A stretch of 64,000 nucleotides of DNA, taken from positions 119,992,001 to 120,056,000 of the forward strand of contig CM075345.1 in NCBI GenBank assembly GCA_037693485.1. The letters are read 5' to 3'. Under the pieces are notes generated by a model. That model made no database searches and had not been told where the DNA came from. It worked only from the letters and a program-made list of their open reading frames with translations. Origin of the DNA: Kitagawia praeruptora. Lineage: Eukaryota > Streptophyta > Magnoliopsida > Apiales > Apiaceae. Of this stretch, positions 10,401-21,277 are shown in pieces. Each line of letters opens with the position of its first letter. The stretch's first letter is position 1. A program made the position numbers and the translations under genes.

Positions 10401-12501
10401 TTATTTACCTTGTTTCTTTTTTCTTATTTCCCGCTAGGGGCACTAACTTCCCTTGTTTCTTGTTGCAGTGAAGATAAAACCTTCGAGTCTGTAACTATTT
10501 CTTTTGATGCATCTATGAGGGTTTTTATCCATGGTTGTAGAAATGTTGTTGGGCTTGATGGATGTCACCTTAAAGGAAAGTATGGTGGTTGCTTATTGTC
10601 AGCCACTGCTCTAGATGGACAAAATGGATTGGTACCTTTAGGGATCATGATTTGTAAAAATGAGTGTGCGGAGAATTGGTTCTTGTTTTTGAAACATCTT
10701 AAACCTAGATTGGAAGAACATCCAGTGCAAGCTATTAACTTTATATCTGATAGGCAAAAAGGATTGAGGGATGCTGTTCATAAACTATTCCCCACTTCAC
10801 CACATAGGTTTTGTTTCAGGTGAAAACTAACATCTATATTTCTTGTTTCCTATTTTTTTGTAAAGTATGTTTTACATTAAATTTCTAATTTATGACAGGC
10901 ATATGTATAGAAACTTCAAAGCACATTTCAAGGGCTCTAAGCTTCACACTATGTTTTGGAATGCTGCTAAAGCTTATAAGCTAAACACTTTCAAGTAATA
11001 TTCCTTATCACTAAATCTTGTTTATCAATTTTTACTAGTTTTCTAAGTGCGTATTTTTTTATTTATAGGCTCATATGGATAGTATGTTGGTTGAAAATGT
11101 TAAGGCTTTTGAGTACTTGATGGGTGAGGAACCTAAAACCTGGTGTAGGGCCTTCTTCGACAAAAGCAGTTGTTGTGAACACTTGAGCAACAATTTCTCT
11201 GAGAGTTTTAATAATATGATTGCAAAAATTAGGGAGAAACCTCTTTGCAAATTAGTATTAATGTATGGGTAGCTGGTCATGGGGTTGTTTTACAAAAGAA
11301 GAACTGCTTGTATTGGTTGGTCTAATGGGGATTTGGTTCCTACCGCTAAGAAATTACTAAAGGTAATGTTCAAAAAAATAGGGGAGTACAAAGTACAAGG
11401 AGCTGTTGATGGCAAGCTTTATGAAGTTACGAGTATCCACAATTCCATTTTTATTGTTGATCTTGATAAACAAACATGTAGCTGTAAGCAGTGGCAGTTA
11501 CGGGGTTTCCCTTGCCAACATGCAATCTGTGCTCTACAACAAATCAGACCTAATTGGATAGAGTAAGTGTTCGAAAAATTAACTTTTGTAGTTATAATCA
11601 CTGTTTTTAATTTTCTTTCCTGGATCTTTATATAGGTATTGTGCTAAATATTATTCGGTGGATAATTACAAGGCAACATATGCTTCAGAGATGTTACCTT
11701 TGGAAGGGCCTGATGATTGGGAAGAGGTATTTCTATACCACTTTTTTATATTTAATAAGCAATATTGAACACTCATGTTGCTTCGTTTGTACAGCCGACA
11801 ACAACTATTCTTCCTCCTTTACTAATCAGAAAATAAGGCAGGCCAAGAAAGAATAGAAGAAAGGCTTATGATGAAACATTACATGAGAAAAAAACAAGGT
11901 GTTGCAGCAAGTGCAAGCAACCTGGACACAACAAAACAACGTGTGGTGGTGGTCCGATTGGCTCCAACTCAAAGAAAAAAAGGGGTAGATCAGAAGTAGA
12001 TTGTTGAATCTTTTAATTTCCTAATTTTGCTTGTTTTTGGATTTTTTATTCAGTTCAAACTGTTGCTATTTTTAAGTACTGTTATTGGAATTGTTTTGGA
12101 TTATTTTCAAGTATCAACTAATGAATGGTTTGTTTTTAGAACATAGTACAATATGCATGGCTTGATGATTATTTGTAATCCGGTTATTGCAGCAATTCAA
12201 CCATGCCTATAAGGGTTAGCCCTGCCACTTTGTTGGCAAAATTACCTGGTATGCTTAATTGCTTTAACGTCTTTTCATGTCTTCTCCTGTTCAAACTGCA
12301 GGGACGGGCTTAATGATTTTTTTGTTCTCTTATAATAAGAGGACAAAATTGTCTTTCAAGAATGTGTAGTTAGTTATTTAATCATGGTTAGAATAAAAAA
12401 TAGGACAAATTAGAAAAATGGGATATATTTATAATAACAAATAAAGATAGGACACGATTATAAATGACATATTAAAATGGGACATATTAGAAAAAAAACC
12501 C
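7500..12501 (+). mobile_element. Complete Mutator-like element (MULE), inactivated
   Basis: A 5,002 bp element with long, diverged terminal inverted repeats. The left end begins GGGTATTAGTTTAATATGTC; the right end, reversed, begins GGGTTTTTTTTCTAATATGT. Both ends carry repeated 'atatgtccc' and 'aatatatccc' words over about 100 bp. It is flanked by the perfect 9 bp direct repeat TTTTTAAAT (7491-7499 and 12502-12510), the size expected for Mutator. It encodes one multi-exon MuDR-type transposase (7820-12007), broken by one frameshift and three nonsense codons. The large intron 9172-10468 and the 12008-12480 tail hold no other gene that I can support. Confidence 0.92.
7820..12007 (+). pseudogene. 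MuDR-type transposase, multi-exon, disrupted
   Basis: Exons inferred from splice sites and protein features: 7820-7866, 7957-9171, 10469-10819, 10899-10994, 11069-11562, 11636-11726, 11795-12007. Exon 2 has an acidic region and the MuDR DNA-binding domain with CPWFVSARKIPGEPT. Exon 3 holds GLDGCHLKGKYGG (first catalytic Asp) and FISDRQKGL (second Asp). Exon 5 holds NNFSESFNNMI (catalytic Glu) and a SWIM zinc finger (CSCKQWQLRGFPCQHAICAL). The last exon has a CCHC knuckle (CSKCKQPGHNKTTC). Breaks: a frameshift near 8160, in-frame TAG at 8839-8841, TAG at 11270-11272 and TAA near 11834. The DDE residues are intact, but no full-length protein can be made. All exon junctions keep phase, which supports the model. 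Confidence 0.85.
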
Positions 12502-12550
12502 TTTTTAAATTTGTATATAACCAAAGGAGTCCCATTTGGTTAGATATTTA

Positions 12551-12770
12551 GTGCCCGTTTGACAAATCTTAGGATGAACTTATAAGTTACTTATTTTAGG
12601 AAAAAATTTCGTATTTACATACTTTTTTTTATAGAAAAATGTGTATAGGAAGTTTAATATTCGTTATCTTGCAAAAATAAGTTACTTATTTCAGAAAAAA
12701 GTACATTTCTCTAACTTTTTTCCAAAATAAGTAACTTATTTCTGAAAAATAAGATTTCTCAAACGGACCC
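12551..12770. mobile_element. Tourist-like MITE, 220 bp, TTA target site
   Basis: Inverted ends GTGCCCGTTTGACAAATCTT (left) and the complement of GGGTCCGTTTGAGAAATCTT (right), followed inward by paired ataagttacttatttt words. TTA flanks both ends (12548-12550, 12771-12773), which fits PIF/Harbinger-type MITEs. It lies 40 bp outside the MULE's right end. Confidence 0.7.
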
Positions 12771-12944
12771 TTAGTTTTATTTTAAATACCTTTATCTAGA
12801 TCTATATAATAAGGCTGTAACTGCGTTGAATGAAAAAAGCCTTATTCCCATTCCATTTGTTTGTGAGGAAAGACCTCACATACTCTCTTCCAATTCATTC
12901 TATATATTTTTTATAATCAATTTTATTTTAAAGATTTATTATTA

Positions 12945-13032
12945 TTTCTATTATTATTATTAATATTACTATTATTATTATTATTATTATTAATATTATT
13001 ATTATTTAATATCATTATTATTATTACTAATG
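12945..13032. repeat. (ATT)n microsatellite
   Basis: About 88 bp of imperfect ATT/TTA triplets. The surrounding DNA 12774-13379 has no supported gene. Confidence 0.85.
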
Positions 13033-13379
13033 TTGTTAAGTTTAATTTGTTTTATCCTTACAGGTGTGAAGTATAAGGTCTTCTCTTTTCATACATTAAA
13101 ATTTTATTGTCTAAACGGCCGAATACAACATGTGAGACTTTTGGTTGGATGAGTAAGTAATGGAGCAATTAAGAGGCAGAGAAAAAGAAAACAAGTATGC
13201 GGCGACAACTAATGGCAATGGGGACTCACAAGAGCAATAAGTAGTTCTGTATTTGGTAGCAATTTGTATAACGATGAATTTTTTGTATTTGGAGGGTACT
13301 CTTTTTCCCCTTGAGTTTTTTTCACACAGTGTTTTGCTCTTGTGGGGTTTTAACGAGGTCTTCCTTCTGTGAGGTTCTT

Positions 13380-14643
13380 TGTTAGTCACAAAGGCATGTC
13401 TGTTTACATCTAATAACAAGCCTAATTATTTGTAATGCTTTGCATTACTTACATGACCTCTTAATTGAGGGAACCTCTAGTTGTAGAGTCTCTACTTGTA
13501 ATAGGGATCAAATCCTAGTTGCGTAACTGTACTTATATAGTCAAGAATAATGCTTGAAAGAAGTTCCAAGGTTCATGCCTCAAGCAAGAAGATAAAGACT
13601 GTCAAATAATCACAATTTGGATTTGAAGAAATGAAGAATTTGCCTAAGTACCAATTCGAGAAGTATCTTTGTCTATTCGAGAAGTCTAGCGTTCGAGAAG
13701 TCAGAGATTCGATATCTAAGAAGACACTGTTCGATATCTCTGAATGAACTGTTCGATATCTCATTCGATATCTCAGAGATTAGACATGTCTAAATACTCT
13801 ATTCGAGAACTCAAGAAGTCAACAAGTCAAAGTGGTATTCGAGTTCTCAAAGAGTCAACAAGTCAAAGTTCCATTCGATATCTCAAGGACTCAGAAAGCT
13901 ATTCGATATCTCAAGGATTCGACAAGTCAAGTGTTCTATTCGATAACTCAAGGAATCCTGGAGAAAAGCATTATTCGAGAAGTGATTCGATATGTCAATC
14001 AGACAGTATTCGAGAACTTAGAGTTATCTAATCCTAGTTCTCGAATCAATCACTTAGCCACTTCTCGAATACATTCTTGGAGACAAAATACTGAAGAAAT
14101 TGTACAAGTCTGAAACCTGCAACAAGCCAATGCACTTTATGGACCACAATCTGTAACGTGCTCTGGAAAGCCTACAAGGAAGCTTGGAGAGATATAGAAG
14201 AGACAAAGAGCTAAAGAAGTGGATCTGAACAGAACTTTGCAAAGTCAAATCTGTAGCCGTTTGGATGCTTACTAAAAAAGGATAGACATACAAGAAAGTA
14301 ATTTATCCTGTAACCTTATTTGTAATAACCGAGTTGTATTCATGTTCTATAAGAATACAATCTCACTTCTTGAGCAAATAGAGAAGTTTTTCATACACTG
14401 TAAGATATATCTCTCTGAGAAAAACAAAGCTGAGAATACTACCATTTGTATTCATAGATTGTAGCAACCTTTATCTACTAATATATTAGATTAAAGTGAT
14501 ATTGTGTCTTGTGTCATTCTTTATCCGCACCTACATATTTGCACACACAGACACTTATCTGCTACACAGATTCAAGAACGAAGAAAAGTTCAAGAATCCA
14601 TTCACCCCCCTCTGTATTCTTTTACTGTATTCAATACTCAACA
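13380..14643 (+). repeat. 5' LTR of SIRE-like Copia
   Basis: 1,264 bp, TG...CA ends. A possible TATA element (cttatatagtc) is near 13530. Between 13655 and 14070 it holds a dense cluster of ATTCGAGAA and ATTCGATATCTCA words, including eight perfect TTCnnGAA motifs of the heat-shock-element half-site pair type. It lacks an 11 bp stretch present in the 3' LTR near 26312. Confidence 0.92.
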
Positions 14644-14645
14644 AG

Positions 14646-14657
14646 TGGTATCAGAGC
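14646..14657 (+). other. Primer binding site (initiator tRNA-Met)
   Basis: TGGTATCAGAGC lies two bases after the 5' LTR. It is complementary to the 3' end of plant initiator tRNA-Met, the usual Copia primer. Confidence 0.9.
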
Positions 14658-14689
14658 AGGGCTGTTTAGTCAAAAAACAGAAAACGATC

Positions 14690-17187
14690 ATGAGTTTGAA
14701 TACACCAAAGACCATAGGAACGGTGAAAGTCCCTAAGTTTGACAAAGAAAATTACAACCTCTGGAAGATAAAAATGATGTTGTTCATCAAAGCCTCTCAT
14801 CCTTTATATCCTGAGATTCTCAAGAATGGTCCCTTTGTTCCACAACAAGAAATACCTGAGAAGACTGTTGGAACCATAACTGTTCCAAGATCTTATGTGG
14901 CCAATGAACCATCCAAATGGACAGAATCAGAAAAGGAGATGGTTGCTCTTGACAATCACCTCATGTTGTTAATTATTGATTCCATGGATATGTCAATGTT
15001 TGTAAACATTGCATCGTGTACATCTGCCAAAGAAATGTGGGATCACATTGAGGTGTTATGTGAAGGGACTGATGAGGTCAAGGAAAATAAGAAACAGATA
15101 CTGGTCACACAGTATGAAGCTTTCATGGCACAGCCCAAGGAAAGCATCACTGAGATGTTTGAGAGATTTCACAAGCTAGTTACTGAGTTGCAGATGAATG
15201 GCAAGGTTTACAGCACCAAGGAGTTGAACATAAAGTTTCTACTATCTTCACCAAACCACCTAGAGCAGAGGGTCATTTCTCTAAGGGAAAGAGATTTGAA
15301 CAAAATCATATATGATGTGCTCTATGGGGTTTTAAAAACTCATGAGCTTGAGTTGCTTCAGAAAAGGGCTATCCAAGCCAACCAAGGCAGAATGATAAAC
15401 ACATCATGTGCCTTGATTGTCAACTGATATATTCAAGACCTAGAAGCATCTACAAGTCAGCTAAGGATAGAGGAGATAGTAGATGATGAAGAAATTGAAG
15501 CTGAGGTAAGTGAACCTGTTGAGGAGAAGGAGGAAGAAGAGTTCTACACTCTTGAAGAACTAGATGGAATGGAAAACACTTCATATGCTTTCGTGGCCAG
15601 AAAATTTCCAAACATCTCAAGAGGAACCAACCCTTCAAACCTAAAACCCAAAACCATTCATTCAACAAAAGTAAGGCACCTGTGAAACCAAACAAGAATA
15701 AATTTAAAACCAGCCATGTGGATAGGTCATCTGTAAGGTGTTATAGATGCAATGACCTAGGGCATTTTGCCAGTGAATGCACGAAGCCTAAAAAGAAGGA
15801 TAAAGAGTTTCTAGAGCTTGAAGCTAAGTATGAGGCCCTTCTGAGAAAGCAGACACAAGGTAAGGCCTACATAGCTGAAGGGAAGTGTTGGGATGATTCT
15901 GATAGTGATGGAGAAGAGCAATAATTTTGCAACTATGTCTTGATGGCCAATTCCAAGGATGATACATCTTCATCAGACTCTCAGGTACCATCTCTCACTA
16001 CCATAGACATCTATGTTTCTGAGTACAAATGTTTGATTGAACAACTATCTGTTGAAATGTTTAATATTCATACTAGTATGACTGCTACTAATTAGGAGAT
16101 TGCTAAACTGTCTACTAGAAATGAAATGTTAATAAAAAAGAATGAGGAACTTGAGCTAACTGCTATGCAAGTAGAAAACCTTAAGAAAGAAGTTGAATAT
16201 CTGCAGAACAAGGTTCTATGTGCTAGTCAAGTGGAAAAGGCTCTTAGGGATGAACTAGCTGAAAATGAATTCAAACTGAAAGCTTTTAAGAAATCATCTA
16301 GCCTAGTGCAATCTTGCTGTGAGAAAATTCAAGCTAAACCCAAGGCTGCCATTGGACTTGACTATGACACTCTTAAACAGAGGAAAGGTTATGCTGTCAT
16401 TGAAGATGACATAGTTGTTCAGGTGGAAGTGCCTCATATTTTGAAAAAGGCTGAGACTCCAATTTTTTAAGAATCAACATTTGGAATTGATGAGGATGCC
16501 TTACTCATCAAGCAAATGTTGAATGATGAGGATGAGGCACAATCCAGTGAACAACAAGCATCCTCTAAGAGTGAGAGTGTCAAGTCAAAAGTCAAGGAGC
16601 TAGTAGGTGATAGGTCAAGACCTAAGAAGTTTGTTAAGTTTGTTTCAGATGGGAAGAATGAATCTGAGAAGAAAGTGACTAAGAAGAAACATAACAGAAA
16701 TGGCAAGTTAGGGATTAACAAAGATAACAACTATGCTTATATGCTTAATGCCCCTAGAAAGACTTGTTAGAATTGTTTCAGTACCAATCATTTAACTCAT
16801 GCATGCAAGAAACCTGTTGGTAGTGTGCCCAAACCTTTCTATGATTGTTCTGTGCCTCTAAGATATAGAGATGCTCCATTTTGTGACAAATTTGATTGTA
16901 TGCCATGCAATATGAATGTTATGACTAGTTGTTTCAGTTTGAGAAGGTAGTTCATTTATGGTTGTATCAGTCACAATTCTCATACACACTACACAAGGAC
17001 AAAGTCTTCAAGTCCTCCTAAAGCTAGGAAGGTACCTCTGTCACCTAAGTCTGAAACCTCAGGTTCTAAGACTTCTAACAGTGACAAGAAGACTAACACC
17101 AAGAAAGTTGATAAGCATGTTGTTTATGATAAAGCTATTTCTAAGTCACATGGACCCAAACTTGTTTGGGTACCAAAGGAGAAGTAA
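14690..17187 (+). pseudogene. gag of SIRE-like Copia, with coiled-coil extension
   Basis: The start is the ATG at 14690 (MSLNTPKTIGTVKVPKFDKE), 33 bp after the primer site. The first part has the Copia gag core (YNLWKIKMMLFI, TSAKEMWDHI). A TGA ends it at 15425-15427. The frame then shifts near 15610-15620, after which a CCHC zinc knuckle appears (CYRCNDLGHFASEC, about 15738-15780). The same frame continues through a Lys/Glu-rich coiled coil (16120-16330), a basic stretch and a second knuckle-like motif (about 16765-16808) in which one residue is a TAG, to PKLVWVPKEK and TAA at 17185-17187. In-frame stops in this stretch: TAA 15922, TAG 16093, TAA 16468, TAG 16768, TAG 16948. The gene is non-functional. 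Confidence 0.8.
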
Positions 17188-17189
17188 TA

Positions 17190-20100
17190 CCTTTGTGTTT
17201 GCAGGGCAAAGAAAGTGAAAAGAAGGTCATGTGGATTTTGGACAGTGGATGCTCAAATCATATGACTGGTGATATGGTCCTGCTATCACAGTATGAGGAG
17301 AAGGCTGGCCCAATGGTTGCTTTTGGAGATGATAGCATGAGTAACACATTGGGATATGGCAAGTTGAAAGTTGGTAATGTCATCATTGAAGATGTAGCAC
17401 TAGTAAAGGGACTCAAGCATAATCTGCTAAGTGTTGGTCAGTTTACTGATAGAGGATTTAAAGTGGATTTTGACAAAGATGAATGTTTGATCACCCACAA
17501 GAAGATTGTTGATTTTGCTCTATCTGGAGTAAGGAAAGGAAGCCTGTTTGTAGCCAATATGGACTCTGCAAACAAGGACAAAATTTGTTGCTTCTACTCA
17601 AAAGCATCAAATGAAGATTGTTGGCTGTGGCACAAGAAATTATCACACCTGAACTTCAAAGCCATTAATTCTCTAGTCAAAAGAGAGTTAGTGAGAGGCA
17701 TGTCCACACTTGAATTCTGTCAAGAAGGAGTGTGTGAGGCTTGACAAAGAGGAAAAATGAAAAGATCAAGCCACAAGTCAAAGACAGTGACATCAATAAC
17801 CAAGCCCCTGCAACTCATTAATATGGACTTGTTTGGGCCTGTCAATATTATGTCACTAGAAAGAAAGAAGTATGCCTTAGTGATGGTTGATGACTTTACA
17901 AGGTATACATGGGTGGAATTTCTGGCATCAAAAGATGAAGCTCCACAAGTAATCATTGAGCACATAAAGAGAGTTGACAAGGAAGCAAAGGCCTACAATG
18001 CAAGTGTGATTGCATTGCGAAGTGATAATGGAATAGAGTTCAGAAATGCCATACTTGAAGCATTCTGCAAAGAGAATGGAATTTCTCAGCAATTCTCAGC
18101 TCCAAGGACTCCACAACAAAATGGAGTTGTTGAGAGAAAGAATAGAACTCTAATTGAGGCTGCTAGAACAATGTTACTTGATGCAAAGATGACAACATGT
18201 TTTTGGGCTGAGGCTGTGAGCACTGCATGCTATATCTAGAACAGAAACCTCATCAACAAAAACACTGGAAAGACACCTTACAATTTGATGACTGGAAAGA
18301 AGCCTACTCTAAAGTATGTTCATACTTTTGGAAGCAAATGCTTTGTATTGAAGGATAATTCAGAATATGTTGGAAAATTTGATGCAAAGGCATTTGAAGG
18401 AATTTTTCTTGGCTACTCTATGGAAAGAATTGCATACAAAGTTTTTGTCATCATTCAAAAGAAAATTATGGAAAGCACATATGTGACATTTGATGACAGC
18501 AAACTACCTGGATTAGAAGAAGCCAATGATGAAGATAAAGATCCATTAAAGTTTGATAATCTAGATGATTTTGATGAAGAGATTGAAACTGGAGTTGAAA
18601 CTCAAGTTCAACAAACTCAAGTGAATGATGATACAAGAGAAGAATTTGTGCCAATCAATAGTGGAGAAACAAGCATCCAAGACACACCTGTGATTAGTGG
18701 CAGCATCACAGGGGGAGGAAATGAGAATGATCATGACTTGGATGATGAGGCAACATCAAGAATGAGAAATCAGACTGAGCATTCAAGGAAATGAGATAGA
18801 TCACACAATGCAGAGCAAATTATTGGAGATCCTAATGCAGGAGTAAGGACTAGGAGAGCAACTCAGAATGAGTGTCTCTATGGTTGTTTTCTATCTTAGG
18901 TTGAGCCTAAGAAACTTGATGATGCACTGTTGGACCCAGATTGGATTATTGTCATGCAAGAGGAGCTGAATCAATTTGAAAGAAACAAATTATGGGAACT
19001 TGTGCCTACACCGAAGAATAGAACCATTGTTGGAACAAAATGGGTTCTGAAGAATAAGATGGATGAAGATGGTGCAATAGTAAGAAACAAAGCAAGGTTG
19101 GTTGCAAAAGGATACTCTCAACAGAAAGGCATTGATTATGATGAGACATTTGCCCCTGTTGCTAGATTGGAAGCCATCAGAATATTCTTGGCGTTTGCTA
19201 CTCATTGAAACTTTAAAGTTTATCAAATGGATGTCAAGCGTGCATTTCTGAATGGAGAGTTGGATGAAGAAGTTTATGTGCAACAACCACCTGGCTTTGA
19301 GGATCCACATTTCCCAGAATTTGTTTACAGATTGCTTAAGGCATTGTATGGACTTAAGCAGACTCCAAGGGCATGGTATGATACTCTATCACAATTTCTC
19401 CTTGAAAACCAATTCACTAGAGGCACATTGGACAAAACACTGTTTTACAAGAAGCATGGTGATGATATTATCCTAGTTCAGATTTATGTGGATGATATCA
19501 TGTTTGGCTCTACCAATGAGAAGCTGTGTGAGAAATTCTCTAAACTCATGCAGAGCAGATATGAGATGAGTATGATGGGAGAGTTGACATTCTTTCTTGG
19601 GTTGCAAGTCGGTCAAAGGAAGGATGGTATCTTTATCAGTCAAACCAAGTACATCAAGGATTTATTGAAGAAGTTTGACTTAGAAGACTGCTCACCTGCA
19701 AAGACACCCATGGCCACTGCCACTAAATTGGATGAAGATGCTAAAGGCAAGAAAGTAGATATCTCAGTCTACAAAGGCATGGTTGGTTCTCTACTCTACC
19801 TCACTACAAGTAGGCCAGACATCATGTTTGCTACATGTTTGTGTGCAAGGTTTCAATCAAATCCAAAAGAATCACATTTGATTGCTATAAAAAGGATCTT
19901 TAGATATCTGAATGGCACTCCAAACTTGGGTTTATGGTATCCTAAGGACACAGGGTTCAATCTGGTTGGTTATTCTGATGTTGATTATGCTGGATGCAGA
20001 GTGGATAGGAAAAGCACCTCAGGTAGCTGCCAGTTTCTTGGACAAAGGTTAGTCTCTTGGTATAGCAAGAAACAACAATCTGTGTCAACTTCTACAACTG

Positions 20101-20438
20101 AGGCTGAATACATATCTCCTGGAAGTTGCTGTGCTCAAGTGCGTTGGATTAGAAATCAACTTAGAGATTATGGACTTGTGTTGGAAAGAATTCCAATCAT
20201 GTGTGACAACACAAGTGCAATCTCTATATTTGTCAATCTTGTCAATCATTCTAGAACAAAGCACATTGACATCAGATATCATTTCATTAGAGAACATGCA
20301 ACTAATGGAACCATTGAGTTGCATTATGTCTCTACAGATAAACAACTAGCTGACATATTCACCAAGCCATTAGATGAAGCCACCTTCACAAGGTTGGTTA
20401 ATGAGATTGGAATGCTGAATTCTTCAGATTCTGGCTAA
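17190..20438 (+). pseudogene. pol of SIRE-like Copia (PR-INT-RT-RH)
   Basis: One frame runs from about 17190 to 20438 without a frameshift but with five nonsense codons: TGA 17742, TAG 18237, TGA 18792, TAG 18897, TGA 19206. In order: protease active site WILDSGCSNHMTG; integrase zinc region WLWHKKLSHLNF (the 17742 TGA replaces an expected Cys of the HHCC finger); integrase core with MDLFGPV, LRSDNGIEF and PQQNGVVERK (D, D, E); an acidic linker (18500-18800); RT from 18930 with KARLVAKGYSQQ, QMDVKRAFLNGEL and the catalytic YVDDIMFG near 19485; and RNase H with GYSDVDYAGC, TSTTEAEY and ADIFTKPL. All catalytic motifs are preserved, so decay is recent and mostly through stops. Confidence 0.88.
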
Positions 20439-20689
20439 GTGAATATATCATCTAGATTGTTGCAGCAGTAAACACTTACTTTATCTAAATTCTCAATATT
20501 TTTGGAGTAAGTGTTGGCTGAAATATGATTTATAAATATTTCAAATCTGTTGCATATGTTGGAAAATCATATTTTGTCAACTTGAAATTTCTATGAAATT
20601 TTGAGAAAATCACTGTGTAATTTACTAGAATATTCTTCATTGAATATGACTGGAAAATTTTAAAAGATAGTGAAAATTGATTTTTATGA

Positions 20690-21180
20690 GTGATGAGTAT
20701 ATTTCGATAAGTCAGACTTCTCGAATGATTCACTGTTCGACATCTCTAACAAGTCTCATTAGAGCACTCTCGAGTTCGAGTCTTTTAGAGATATCGAATA
20801 GAGGCATTCTTGACTTCTCGAATATGGTAATTGAGTTCTCTAATGACTGAGTTCTCGAATACTGTATTTGAGTTCTCGAATCATTTGAAAAGGCTGAATT
20901 CTCGCTGAATCTCAACCAATTTTGGATTTTTGTCTGAAATTTTAATTCACTCATAAAAACACATTTTATTTAATTTAGAATTATTTCTAAGTTAGATAAC
21001 TGCCAGCTGCGAGTTACCATCTGCTTGAGTTATCGAATAAGCCTTTCTTGACTTATCGAATAGTTGTTTTCCACTTCTCGAATGCCTGACTTGTCGATAC
21101 AAAACATGTATCTAATCGACAATTCAAGTACTTCATACTTATACTATTCTACATCTATTCGATTCATTTCATTCGATTTC
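20690..21180 (+). repeat. Clustered TTCTCGAAT motifs in pol-ORF spacer
   Basis: The 840 bp spacer between the RNase H stop (20438) and the downstream ORF (21278) contains at least five perfect TTCTCGAA words (near 20718, 20815, 20852, 20874, 21076) and variants (TTATCGAAT, ATATCGAAT). These are the reverse complement of the ATTCGAGAA words that fill the LTRs. Confidence 0.75.
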
Positions 21181-21277
21181 TCAAGCATCTAAAACTCCAA
21201 AACCTCTGAAAACCCTAACTGCCAAAAGCTAAATTTCTTCTTCAACCCTTATTCTTCTCTCTCTTCTCTCTGTATCA

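Noticed and set aside
13099..13160. Similarity to 27480-27540 on the other side of the SIRE-like element (attttattgtctaa ... acaacatg)
   Set aside because: It is only about 70-75% similar over about 50 bp, and the TTCTT duplication already fixes the element borders; it is probably an older repeat at the locus.
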